A stretch of 64,000 nucleotides of DNA from JBQCHF01 sp051954955 (lineage in GTDB: Bacteria; Actinomycetota; Actinomycetes; Motilibacterales; Motilibacteraceae), in NCBI GenBank assembly GCA_051954955.1, contig JBQCHF010000208.1, forward strand, positions 1-64,000, read 5' to 3'. Positions 25,531-34,030 of this stretch are shown here, one piece after another; the stretch's first letter is position 1, and each line of letters starts with the position of its first letter. The notes below the pieces were generated by a model. The model saw nothing but the letters and a program-made list of their open reading frames with translations, had not been told where the DNA came from and did not search any database. The position numbers were made by a program, and so were the translations under genes.

Positions 25531-27096
25531 ATGACCACCCTGTCGCTCGCCACGATCCTGGCCGAGGCCGCTCGCCGCGCCCCGCACAAGACGGCCCTGG
25601 TGATGGGGGAGCAGCGCCTCCCCTACGCCCAGCTGTGGGAGGAGGCCCGACGGGTCGGTGCCCGCCTGCACGAGCGCGGGATCGAGCCGGGGGACCGGGT
25701 GGCCCTCATCGCCCCCAACGTGCCGGACTTCGTCCGGTCCTACTACGGCATCCTCGCCGCCGGCGCGGTGGTCGTGCCGGTCCCGACGCTGCTCAACGGC
25801 GACGAGGCCGCCTACCTGGTCGGCCACTCCGGCGCCCGCGCCGTCCTGCACCATGCGTCCTACGCCGAGGTGGCACGGGTCGCCGCCGACGAGGTGGCCG
25901 TGCCCGCGTGGCCCGTCGAGGGCTTCGGCGACGGAGCCGAGCCCCTGCCGACCTACGTCACCCGGCAGGCCGAGGACCCCGCCGTCGTCTTCTACACCAG
26001 CGGCACCACCGGCCGCTCCAAGGGTGCCCTGCTCACGCACCTGAACCTGGTGATGAACGCGACCGTGAACGCCTACGACGCCAACCCGATCCGCCGGGAG
26101 GACGTCGTCATGGGCTGCCTGCCGCTGTTCCACACCTTCGGCCAGACCGTGTCGATGAACTCGACCTTCCGGGTCGGCGGCACGCTCGTCCTGCAGCCCC
26201 GTTTCGACGCCGCCGCCGCGATCGAGACGATGCGGGCCGAGGGCGCCACGCTGTTCTTCGGCGTGCCCACGATGTACGTGCAGCTGCTCGACGCGGCGTC
26301 CCGCACCGAGGACCTGCCGGACCTGCGCGAGTGCATCTCCGGCGGTGCCTCGCTGCCGGTGGCGGTGCTCGAGCGCTTCGAGAAGACCTTCGCCACCACC
26401 GTCTACGAGGGCTACGGGCTGTCCGAGACCTCGCCGACGGCGTCGGTCAACCAGCCCTGGTTCGGCACCCGCGCCGGCACCGTCGGCCACCCGATCTGGG
26501 GCGTCGACGTCGAGGTGGCCGACGAGACCGTCGACGACCGCATCGTGCTGCTCCAGCCGGGCGAGCTCGGCGAGATCGTCATCCGCGGTCACAACGTCTT
26601 CGCCGGCTACCTGGACAACCCGGAGGCCACCGCCGAGGCCGTCGTGGACGGCTGGTTCCGCACCGGCGACATCGGCCGCAAGGACGACGAGGGCTTCATC
26701 AGCATCGTCGACCGCAAGAAGGACCTCATCATCCGCGGCGGGTTCAACGTCTACCCGCGGGAGGTGGAGGAGGTGCTCATGCGGCACCCCGCCGTCGCCC
26801 AGGTGGCGGTGATCGGCGTGCCGGACCCCGAGCGCGGCGAGGAGGTGTGCGCGGTGGTCGTGCCGCACGAGGGGGCCGACGTCACCGAGGAGGAGATGGT
26901 GGCCTGGTCGCGCGAGCAGCTGGGCCGGCACAAGTACCCGCGCCGGGTCGAGGTGGTGCGCACGCTGCCGATGGGCCCGAGCCACAAGGTCCTCAAGCGC
27001 GAGCTGCGCGCGCAGTTCGCGCCCACCCGCACCACCGACGCGTCCAGCGACGCTGAGACCAGCACTGCCACCACCCCCCACGTCCCGGAGGCCTGA
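25531..27096 (+). CDS. Carboxylic-acid CoA ligase
   Basis: A 521-residue ANL-family ligase with the P-loop YTSGTTGRSKGAL (about 151-163), adenine motif GYGLSETSPT, TGD in WFRTGDIGR, and C-terminal lysine in GPSHKVLKREL. It is paralogous to the ligase at 17221. The C-terminal about 25 residues form a Thr/Ser/Glu-rich tail. A strong AGGAGG site precedes the ATG. The downstream acyl-CoA dehydrogenase starts one base after the stop, so activation and first oxidation of the substrate are encoded as a pair. Confidence 0.88.
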   Translation: MTTLSLATILAEAARRAPHKTALVMGEQRLPYAQLWEEARRVGARLHERGIEPGDRVALIAPNVPDFVRSYYGILAAGAVVVPVPTLLNGDEAAYLVGHSGARAVLHHASYAEVARVAADEVAVPAWPVEGFGDGAEPLPTYVTRQAEDPAVVFYTSGTTGRSKGALLTHLNLVMNATVNAYDANPIRREDVVMGCLPLFHTFGQTVSMNSTFRVGGTLVLQPRFDAAAAIETMRAEGATLFFGVPTMYVQLLDAASRTEDLPDLRECISGGASLPVAVLERFEKTFATTVYEGYGLSETSPTASVNQPWFGTRAGTVGHPIWGVDVEVADETVDDRIVLLQPGELGEIVIRGHNVFAGYLDNPEATAEAVVDGWFRTGDIGRKDDEGFISIVDRKKDLIIRGGFNVYPREVEEVLMRHPAVAQVAVIGVPDPERGEEVCAVVVPHEGADVTEEEMVAWSREQLGRHKYPRRVEVVRTLPMGPSHKVLKRELRAQFAPTRTTDASSDAETSTATTPHVPEA

Positions 27097-27097
27097 G

Positions 27098-28279
27098 ATG
27101 GACCTGACCCTGTCCGACGAGGAGCGGGAGATCCGCGACTGGGTCCGCACGTTCGTGCGGCGCGAGATCATGCCGCTCGAGCCCGACGTCCTCGCCCGCG
27201 AGCGGCGCGGCGAGCCGGGTCTGACCCGGGAGGAGTTCGAGGGCCTGCAGGGCAAGGCCCGCGAGGCCGGCTTCTTCGGCGTGAGCACCCCGCAGGAGTA
27301 CGGCGGCATGGGCCTCGGCGCGGTCATGAACGCCCTGGTCGAGGTCGAGCTCGGCCGCTCCTTCGTGCCCTTCCGGTTCGCCGGCGAGGCCGACAACATC
27401 CTCTACTTCGCCAACGAGGAGCAGAAGAAGCGCTACCTGCTGCCCACCATCGAGGGTGAGCGCAAGAGCTGCTTCGCCATCACCGAGCCCGGTGCCGGCT
27501 CGGACGCGCGGGCCATCCGCACCTCCGCGGCGCAGGAGGGCGACGAGTGGGTCATCACCGGTGAGAAGACCTTCATCACCGGGGGCAACGAGGCCGACTT
27601 CGTCATGGTCTTCGCGGTCACCGACCCGGAGAAGCACAAGGAGGGCCGCACCGACCAGTCGGTGACCTGCTTCCTGGTGGACCGTGACATGGGCTGGAAG
27701 TCCAGCTACATCGACACCATGGGCGAGTGGGGCCCGGCCGCCCTCACCTTCGACGGCGTGCGAGTGCCCAAGGAGAACGTGCTCGGCGAGGTGGGACAGG
27801 GCTTCCCGCTGGCGATGCGCTGGATCGGCCGCGGCCGCTACCTGCTGCCCGCCCGCGCGCTCGGCGCCTGCGAGCGGCTGGTAGAGATGGCCATGGAGCA
27901 CGCCCGCAACCGGGTGACCTTCGGGCAGCCGATCGCCGAGCGGCAGGCGATCCAGTGGATGATCGCCGACTCCGCGGTGGAGATCGAGGCGCTGCGCTGG
28001 CTGGTGCTCGCCGCCGCCTGGCAGGTGGACAACGGCCTGGACTCCCGGCAGGCGCAGTCGATGGCCAAGGTGTTCGGCGGTGTCAAGGCCAACGAGATCG
28101 TCGACCGGGTCCTGCAGATCCACGGCGGGATGGGCTACACCCGGGAGATGCCGATCGAGCGCTGGTACCGCGAGCTGCGGCTGCTGCGCATCTACGAGGG
28201 CACCGACGAGATCCAGCGGCGCACCATCGCCCGCAACCTGCTCAAGGGGCATGTGTCGGTGCGGGGGCACCTGGGCTGA
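27098..28279 (+). CDS. Acyl-CoA dehydrogenase
   Basis: A complete 393-residue acyl-CoA dehydrogenase. Motifs: FAITEPGAGSDARA (about 126-139), FITGGNEADF, VTFGQPIAERQAIQWM, IHGGMGYTREMPIERWYRELR and catalytic Glu in IYEGTDEIQ (about 370). It should oxidise the CoA thioester produced by the adjacent ligase. The final gene of the island; a perfect 20-base-arm hairpin follows 30 bases downstream. Confidence 0.9.
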   Translation: MDLTLSDEEREIRDWVRTFVRREIMPLEPDVLARERRGEPGLTREEFEGLQGKAREAGFFGVSTPQEYGGMGLGAVMNALVEVELGRSFVPFRFAGEADNILYFANEEQKKRYLLPTIEGERKSCFAITEPGAGSDARAIRTSAAQEGDEWVITGEKTFITGGNEADFVMVFAVTDPEKHKEGRTDQSVTCFLVDRDMGWKSSYIDTMGEWGPAALTFDGVRVPKENVLGEVGQGFPLAMRWIGRGRYLLPARALGACERLVEMAMEHARNRVTFGQPIAERQAIQWMIADSAVEIEALRWLVLAAAWQVDNGLDSRQAQSMAKVFGGVKANEIVDRVLQIHGGMGYTREMPIERWYRELRLLRIYEGTDEIQRRTIARNLLKGHVSVRGHLG

Positions 28280-28308
28280 GCCGAGCCGCGCCCGGGAGGG
28301 CACCGGCA

Positions 28309-28352
28309 CAGCACGAAGGGCTGGGACCGAGAGGTCCCAGCCCTTCGTGCTG
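28309..28352 (+). terminator. Strong stem-loop terminator
   Basis: Perfect 20-base arms (28309-28328 and 28333-28352) with loop GAGA, after the last acyl-CoA dehydrogenase. Core AAGGGCTGGGACC pairs with GGTCCCAGCCCTT. It separates the catabolic island from the sulfur operon. Confidence 0.85.
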
Positions 28353-28396
28353 TCCTGGCAAGACGTCGAGGTGCCGCTCGCGCGCCTCTCTTCCGC

Positions 28397-28411
28397 ATAC
28401 CCCCGGGTGTA
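28397..28411. promoter_or_regulatory. Candidate CsoR/CstR-type operator (distal)
   Basis: ATACCCCCGGGTGTA is a near-inverted repeat of ATACCC, like the operators of CsoR-family repressors. It lies 70 bases upstream of the rhodanese start. Confidence 0.45.
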
Positions 28412-28452
28412 GTTGCGCGGAAGGCACTGTGCCGTTAGCGTTGGACCGGCAT

Positions 28453-28467
28453 ATACCCCAGGGGGTA
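28453..28467. promoter_or_regulatory. Candidate CsoR/CstR-type operator (proximal)
   Basis: ATACCCCAGGGGGTA is an inverted repeat of TACCCC, close to the operators of the persulfide sensor CstR and copper sensor CsoR. It overlaps a possible -10 (TAGTGT, 28466-28471) of the sulfur operon. The repressor gene itself is not in the window. Confidence 0.6.
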
Positions 28468-28480
28468 GTGTGAGGAGCCG

Positions 28481-28825
28481 CTGACGATCGCCGAGACCGA
28501 CCTCTCGTCCTTCGCCGCGGCTCACGCCGACGGCGCCCTGGTGCTGGACGTGCGCGAGCCCGTCGAGTACCTCGACGGCCACGTGCCCGGCGCGGTGCTG
28601 CTGCCGCTGGCGCAGGTGCTGCCGCGAGCGGGCGAGCTGCCGCGCGGCCAGACGGTGTTCGTCATCTGCGCATCGGGCAACCGGAGCAGGTCCGCCTCGG
28701 GCTGGCTGCGCAGCGTCCGTGTCGACGCGGTGTCAGTGGCCGGCGGCCCCGGCGGCCCCGGCGGCTGGCGCCGCGAGGGCTGCCCGGTCGTCCTGCGCCC
28801 GCACCCGAACGAGTCCGCCGCCTGA
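28481..28825 (+). CDS. Single-domain rhodanese
   Basis: The reading frame from 28481 encodes 114 residues forming one complete rhodanese domain: LVLDVREPVEYLDGHVPGA at the N-terminal side and active-site loop CASGNRS with Cys63. Rhodaneses move sulfane sulfur between thiols. There is no ATG, GTG or TTG between the upstream in-frame stop (28466) and a GTG at 28541, and starting at 28541 would delete the first strand and helix. CTG at 28481 is therefore the likely start, preceded by AGGAG only 3 bases away or reached as a leaderless start. It heads a sulfide/persulfide operon. Confidence 0.7.
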   Translation: MTIAETDLSSFAAAHADGALVLDVREPVEYLDGHVPGAVLLPLAQVLPRAGELPRGQTVFVICASGNRSRSASGWLRSVRVDAVSVAGGPGGPGGWRREGCPVVLRPHPNESAA

Positions 28826-28875
28826 CCGGGGATGTCCTCGACCCCACGCCGGCACACTCCCGCTGGAGCCCAGAC

Positions 28876-30258
28876 ATGCCAGAGACGCTCGAGATCATCC
28901 CCATCGACACCCCGACTCTGGGCGACCGCTCCTACCTGGTCCACGACGGCCAGGTCGCGTTCGCCATCGACCCGCAGCTCGACATCGACCGGGTGCTCGC
29001 CCTCGCCGCCACCCGAGGCGTCCAGGTGCGGCACGTGTTCGAGACGCACATCCACAACGACTACGTGACCGGGGGGCGGGCGCTGGCGGACGTCACCGGT
29101 GCCAGCTACCACGTGAACGTTGCCGACCCGGTGTCCTTCGAACGGGACGCCGTCGGCGACGGCGACGTCGTCGAGGTCTCGCCGGTGCTGTCGGTGCGCG
29201 CGGTGGCGACGCCGGGGCACACCTTCACCCATCTCTCGTTCGTGCTGCTCGTGGACGGGCGTGAGGCCGGCGTCTTCACCGGCGGCTCCCTGCTGTTCGG
29301 CTCCACCGGCCGCCCGGACCTGCTCGGTCCGGAGGCGACCGACGCGCTCGTACGCGCGCAGTACCGCTCGGCGCACCGCCTGGCGGCGGAGCTCCCCGAG
29401 GGCGCCGAGGTCTTCCCCACGCACGGCTTCGGCAGCTTCTGCTCGGCCACGCAGACCGAGGGCACCTCGTCCACCATCGGCCAGGAGAAGCGCAGCAACC
29501 CGGCGCTGACCCAGAGCGAGCACGACTACGTCGAGCAGCTGCTGGCCGGGCTGGACGCGTTCCCGGCGTACTACGCGCACATGAACCCGGCCAACCTGGC
29601 CGCGCCGGTCCAGGCGCCGGACCTGTCCCTGCCCCGGATCGTCGACGCCGCCGAGCTGCGCGAGCGGATCGAGGCAGGGGAGTGGGTCGTCGACCTGCGC
29701 AGCCGCACCGCGTTCGCCGCGGGCCATGCGCCGGGCACGCTGAACTTCGGGCTGGACGGCTCCTTCGCGACCTACCTGGGCTGGATGGTGCCGTGGGGCA
29801 CGCCGATCACCCTGCTGGGCGAGACCGCCGCGCAGGTGGCGGAGGCGCAGCGCGAGCTCGTGCGCATCGGCATCGACCGGCCGGCGGCGGCCGCCACCGG
29901 CAGCCCCGAGCAGTGGTCCGACCTCCCGCTCGGGACGATGGCGCGCGCGACGTTCGCCGACCTCCGCTCGGCCCGCGCCGAGCGGGACGTGACGGTGCTG
30001 GACGTGCGCCGCGACCTCGAGTGGGCGCAGAGCCACGTCGTCGGTGCCGTGCACGTGCCGCTGCACGAGCTGCTCGTCCGACTGGACGAGGTGCCCGCCG
30101 GTGAGGTGTGGGTGCACTGCCAGGGCGGCTATCGGTCGTCGCTGGCCGCCTCGGTCCTGCTCGCCAACGGGCGGCAGGTCGTCGCGGTGGACGACGAGTT
30201 CGGCAACGCCGAGAAGGCGGGCCTGCCGCTCGAGGTGCCCTCGGAGGCAGCGGCCTGA
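28876..30258 (+). CDS. MBL-fold persulfide dioxygenase with two rhodanese domains
   Basis: A 460-residue, CstB-like protein. The N-terminal metallo-beta-lactamase domain (about 1-240) has THIHNDYVTGG at 57-67 and the TPGHTFTHL metal motif at about 113; ETHE1-type enzymes usually have H-x-H-x-D-H, here the last residue is Tyr. A first rhodanese domain (about 255-350) lacks a catalytic cysteine. The second (about 360-450) has CQGGYRS with Cys415. Such proteins oxidise glutathione- or CoA-like persulfide to sulfite and then to thiosulfate. The rhodanese before it and exporter after it complete a cst-like operon. Confidence 0.82.
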   Translation: MPETLEIIPIDTPTLGDRSYLVHDGQVAFAIDPQLDIDRVLALAATRGVQVRHVFETHIHNDYVTGGRALADVTGASYHVNVADPVSFERDAVGDGDVVEVSPVLSVRAVATPGHTFTHLSFVLLVDGREAGVFTGGSLLFGSTGRPDLLGPEATDALVRAQYRSAHRLAAELPEGAEVFPTHGFGSFCSATQTEGTSSTIGQEKRSNPALTQSEHDYVEQLLAGLDAFPAYYAHMNPANLAAPVQAPDLSLPRIVDAAELRERIEAGEWVVDLRSRTAFAAGHAPGTLNFGLDGSFATYLGWMVPWGTPITLLGETAAQVAEAQRELVRIGIDRPAAAATGSPEQWSDLPLGTMARATFADLRSARAERDVTVLDVRRDLEWAQSHVVGAVHVPLHELLVRLDEVPAGEVWVHCQGGYRSSLAASVLLANGRQVVAVDDEFGNAEKAGLPLEVPSEAAA

Positions 30259-30328
30259 GCCCGTATCCCCCCGCAGTCGCGGAACCGACCGCCACCGCCC
30301 TCCTCGCAGGCACGGAAAGGAGGACCCC

Positions 30329-31206
30329 TTGCTCGCCCTGGCTCTCCCGGTGGGACTGCTCATCGGACTCTCGCTCGGCGCCCTGGGTGGCGGCGGGTCC
30401 ATCCTCACCGTCCCCGCGCTGGTGTACCTGCTCGGGCAGTCACCGCATGAGGCGACGACCGGGTCGCTGCTGATCGTCGCGGTCACGTCGCTGGCCGGCA
30501 TGGTGGCGCACTGGCGCGCCGGTCGGGTGCGGCTGCTTCCAGGGCTGGCGTTCGGTGTCCTCGGGGTGGCCGGGTCCTACGTCGGGAGCCGGCTCTCCGC
30601 CGGGGCCGACCCCTACGTCCTGCTCACCGGGTTCGCCGTCCTCATGCTGGTGGCGGCCGCCGCGATGCTCAAGCGCTGCGACTGCGTCCATCTCCGACGA
30701 TTACGTCGGAGAGCAGGAGGCTGGGCCCGCTCCCGGGACGAGCGCCCCGGCGGGCCGGGGCGGGGCCACCACGCTCGAGCGGGTGCGTCTGGAGACGCCG
30801 AGCCCGGCGCCGCGGCTCGACGCCGGCCGCGCGGTGAGGGTGCTCGTGGCGGCCACCGTGGTCGGGCTGCTCACCGGGTTCTTCGGCGTGGGAGGCGGCT
30901 TCGTCATCGTGCCCGCGCTGGTCATCGTGCTCGGTTTCCCGATGCCGGTGGCCGTGAGGACCTCGCTGCTGGTCATCTCCGTCAACAGCGCGGCGGCCCT
31001 GGCCCTCCCGCCTCGGCGGGGGCGTCCACCTGGACTGGCCGCTGCTGGGGCTGTTCGGACTGGCTGCCATCGGCGGGACGCTGCTGGGCACCCAGGTCGC
31101 CTCGCGGGTCTCGCCGGCCCGGCTGTCGGTCGCCTTCACCGGCCTGCTGGTCCTGGTCGCCCTCTACACGCTGGCCCGCTCGCTCCCGCAGCTGCTGGGC
31201 GGCTGA
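30329..31206 (+). pseudogene. TauE/SafE-type sulfite exporter, two frameshifts
   Basis: The first part, from TTG 30329 with AAAGGAGG upstream, encodes a TauE/SafE start (LIGLSLGALGGGGSILTVPALVYLLG, quoted in part as GALGGGGSILTVPAL) and about three membrane segments. Around 30670-30700 the coding frame moves by +1 into LLTGFFGVGGGFVIVPALVI, the second internal repeat of the family, and around 31005 it moves again by +1 to finish with LFGLAAIGGTLLGTQVASR and a stop at 31204-31206. Removing two bases would give about 291 residues, normal for the family. Either the gene is dead or the sequence has two indel errors. Sulfite/thiosulfate export would fit the operon. Confidence 0.75.
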
Positions 31207-31325
31207 GCGGGCCGACCGGCCTCGGTCCTCTCCGCCGATCGCCCCGCGCGCAACCAGCCGTTCATCCGCTGGTCGCCCGCCCGTCGCTGACCTGCGGTGC
31301 GACGGATGCCGACGAGGACAGCGTG

Positions 31326-33125
31326 GTGTCCGACTCGCTGTCCCCGCTGAGCATCCTCGCCGCCCCTCTTCCGATCACACCGCTGGGCGGGCAGGTGGCC
31401 ACCGTCGGCCAGGTCAGTGCCTCCCTCAGCGTCGTCGACCCCACGCTGCCGGTGCCCGTCCTCGATGCGCTCTTCCAGCAGGACCCCGCGCTGCGGGCGG
31501 TCGCGGTCCCTGATCCTGTCGTCGACGCGTCGTGGTCCCTGGTCACCCGCGACCGGCTGCAGGCCGCCCTGGTGGGGAGGTTCGGCTACGGCCATGCGCT
31601 GCTCCAGCGGCGGACCGTCGCCGACGTCGTCCCGTCCGGCACGCTCGTGCTGGAGCCGGACCTGCCGCTGCCGCACGCCGCCGCCCGCATCCTGGCGCGG
31701 CCCCAGGAGCACCGCTACGACGACGTTCTCGTGCTCCCGTCGGGTGGTGGGACCGGCGGCCCCCGGCTGCTGGTGGTCTCCGCCGTGCTCGAGCACCTCG
31801 CCGACGCCTACCGGGCGCTGGCCCTGCACGACGCCCTCACCGGCCTGCCCAACCGGCTGCTGCTGGAGGAGACCGGCGGCGAGCTGCTCGGTCCGCCGGA
31901 GGCGGCCGCCGCCGTCCTCTACGTCGACCTGGACGGCTTCAAGGACGTGAACGACACGCTCGGGCACCGGGCGGGGGACCAGATCCTGTCGGAGTTCGCG
32001 CAGCGGCTCGTGGCCGCGGTGCGGGCGGAGGACGTCGTCGCCCGCCTGGGAGGCGACGAGTTCGCCATCCTCCTACCGGGTGTCGGTGAGGAGCAGGCGC
32101 TGCGGGTGGCCGAGCGGGCCCTGCTGGTGGCGTCGGCCCCGTTCGTCGTCGACGGTGTCCCGGTCACGCTGTCCGCCAGCGTGGGGGTGGCGATGGCCGG
32201 CGAGGTGGGTGCCGAACGCGCCCTGAGCAGGTTGGACGTTCTGCTGCGGCACGCCGACGGGGCGATGCTGCGGGCCAAGGCGAGCGGCAAGGGGCGGGTC
32301 GGCCGGTTGCGGGCCGACACCGGTGCCTCGCACGACCCCTCCGCGCGAGCCGCGGTCCGGCGTCGGCTCGCGGTGGTCATCGCGCACGGCGGCTTCGAGC
32401 TGCACTACCAGCCCAAGGGAGACCTGCTGACCGGCGAGGTGCGCGAGGTGGAGGCGCTGCTGCGCTGGTCCGACGAGGAGCTGGGGGCGGTCTCGCCGGC
32501 GCAGTTCATCCCGGTGGCCGAGGCCAGCGGCCAGATCGTGCCCATCGGGCGCTGGGTGCTCGATGCGGCCTGCGAGCAGGCGGCGTCGTGGCACCGCGAC
32601 GGGCGCGGGCTGGTGATGTCGGTGAACGTCTCTCCGGTGCAGCTGGCCAACCCCGAGCTCGTCGACGACGTCGCCGCGGCGCTGAGGAGGCACCGGCTGC
32701 CGGCCGACCTGCTGCGCCTGGAGGTGACCGAAACGGCCGCGGTGATCGACCAGGTCGGCACCCTGCAGCAGCTGCACGCCCTGCGCGGGCTCGGGGTGCG
32801 CCTCTCGCTGGACGACTTCGGCACCGGCTACTCCAGCCTGGCGATGCTGCGCACGCTGCCGGTGGACGCGGTGAAGATCGACAAGGCGTTCATCGACCAC
32901 CTCGACGTCGAGCCCGCCGACGCGCTCCTCGTCGGCGGGGTGATCCGGGTCGCGCACGCCCTGGGGCTCACCGTGGTGGCCGAGGGCGTCGAGCGGCCAG
33001 AGCAGCTCGAACGGCTGCGGGAGCTGGGTTGCGACGGCGTCCAGGGCTACCTCCTGGCCCGGCCGGCTCCGGCGGCGGCGCTGGGGCGCGTCGTCGACGG
33101 GGTGGTCGACGTGCTGCGCGGCTGA
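31326..33125 (+). CDS. GGDEF-EAL cyclic-di-GMP signalling protein
   Basis: A 599-residue soluble protein. The first about 150 residues form a CBS-like sensory region with no transmembrane segment (PVPVLDALFQQDPALRAVAV, LVTRDRLQAALVGRFGYG; shown in short blocks). The GGDEF domain (about 160-320) keeps ARLGGDEFAI at about 242-246, so synthesis is possible. The EAL domain (about 340-590) has EALLRW at about 376, NVSPVQL, DDFGTGYSSL, KIDKAFI and QGYLLARP, so hydrolysis is possible too. The GTG at 31326 has GAGGA 7 bases upstream; GTG 31323 is adjacent. It may act with the PilZ protein at 2399. Confidence 0.85.
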   Translation: MSDSLSPLSILAAPLPITPLGGQVATVGQVSASLSVVDPTLPVPVLDALFQQDPALRAVAVPDPVVDASWSLVTRDRLQAALVGRFGYGHALLQRRTVADVVPSGTLVLEPDLPLPHAAARILARPQEHRYDDVLVLPSGGGTGGPRLLVVSAVLEHLADAYRALALHDALTGLPNRLLLEETGGELLGPPEAAAAVLYVDLDGFKDVNDTLGHRAGDQILSEFAQRLVAAVRAEDVVARLGGDEFAILLPGVGEEQALRVAERALLVASAPFVVDGVPVTLSASVGVAMAGEVGAERALSRLDVLLRHADGAMLRAKASGKGRVGRLRADTGASHDPSARAAVRRRLAVVIAHGGFELHYQPKGDLLTGEVREVEALLRWSDEELGAVSPAQFIPVAEASGQIVPIGRWVLDAACEQAASWHRDGRGLVMSVNVSPVQLANPELVDDVAAALRRHRLPADLLRLEVTETAAVIDQVGTLQQLHALRGLGVRLSLDDFGTGYSSLAMLRTLPVDAVKIDKAFIDHLDVEPADALLVGGVIRVAHALGLTVVAEGVERPEQLERLRELGCDGVQGYLLARPAPAAALGRVVDGVVDVLRG

Positions 33126-33177
33126 CCCCGGGCCGCTACCCGGCTGAGCGGCCGGCCGGCTGGTTAGGGTGCTTTCC

Positions 33178-33945
33178 GTGCCGAGTCCCGCAGAACGGCT
33201 CTACGCTAAGGCGTTCGACAGCCGGTGCGCGGCGGTCGAGAGGGACGGGTCCCGGCGGGTGGACGGTCCGGGGATCCGGGGACTGGTCGGTGCCGGGGAC
33301 GGCGGTCGCACCCAGCTCCTGGTCCTGGACGACCGGGCCGTCGAGCTGCTCACGGCGGTGCTGCCCTCGGTCTCGGCCGGCACCGTGCGCGTCCTCGAGG
33401 CCGCTCCGCGGTCCGCCGAGCTGCTGCGGCTGGACGGAGGCTGGACCCCGAAGAGCGTCACAGCCATGGTGTGCGCCGACCTGCGGTCCCTCCCCGACCC
33501 CGTGCTGCCCGGCGGGATCTCCCTACGTCCGGTGCGCCGCGTGCCTGAGGATGCCGTGGACGGGGTGCCGCTGGCCGATGCCGTCCGAGCGGCGGCGCTG
33601 GCGGCACCGGCGGGAGAGATCGCGCCGGACGGGCTGGCGGCGTACCTGGCGTCGTTGTCGGACGACGTTCGGCTCCTCGCGGCGGTGGACGACGACGGAG
33701 CGGTGCTCGGTACGAGCGGATCGCGGACCTTCTCCGCCGATGCCTACGTGATCTTCGTCAACACCGTCCCCGCCTGGCGACGGCGAGGTGTGGGTCTGGC
33801 GATGACCGCCGCGGCGCTGCGCTCCGCGAGAGAGGCGGGAGCCAGCCGGGCCTGCCTGGACGCCAGCGCGGCCGGCATCCCCCTCTACGAGCGTCTGGGC
33901 TTCGCCGCGGCCGGCCGGCTCACCCAGTTCTCCCGCAGCCGCTGA
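33178..33945 (+). CDS. GNAT family acetyltransferase
   Basis: A 255-residue protein whose C-terminal half is a GNAT fold: acetyl-CoA loop VPAWRRRGVGLAMTAAAL (about 200-217) and the closing strand PLYERLGF. The N-terminal 100 residues are not recognised. The substrate is unknown. A TAGGGT -10-like hexamer at 33165-33170 ends 7 bases before the GTG at 33178, and no ribosome site is visible, so the mRNA may be leaderless. GTG at 33169 is the alternative start but would lie inside that hexamer's downstream edge. Confidence 0.75.
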   Translation: MPSPAERLYAKAFDSRCAAVERDGSRRVDGPGIRGLVGAGDGGRTQLLVLDDRAVELLTAVLPSVSAGTVRVLEAAPRSAELLRLDGGWTPKSVTAMVCADLRSLPDPVLPGGISLRPVRRVPEDAVDGVPLADAVRAAALAAPAGEIAPDGLAAYLASLSDDVRLLAAVDDDGAVLGTSGSRTFSADAYVIFVNTVPAWRRRGVGLAMTAAALRSAREAGASRACLDASAAGIPLYERLGFAAAGRLTQFSRSR

Positions 33946-34030
33946 GGCTCCGCGCGGACCACCGGCGACAGCCGGGGAGCGCCGGGTCCAACGTCCTCGA
34001 GGCGTCCGTACTCGGGGAGACCCTGGGACG

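Noticed and set aside
23944..27399. A 1151-residue open frame on the minus strand.
   Set aside because: It lies antisense to the importer and CoA ligase genes; only the plus-strand proteins have family motifs.
30044..31513. A continuous 489-residue exporter frame.
   Set aside because: Only the part up to about 30690 looks like TauE; further on the same frame becomes Arg/Gly-rich while similarity continues in other frames.
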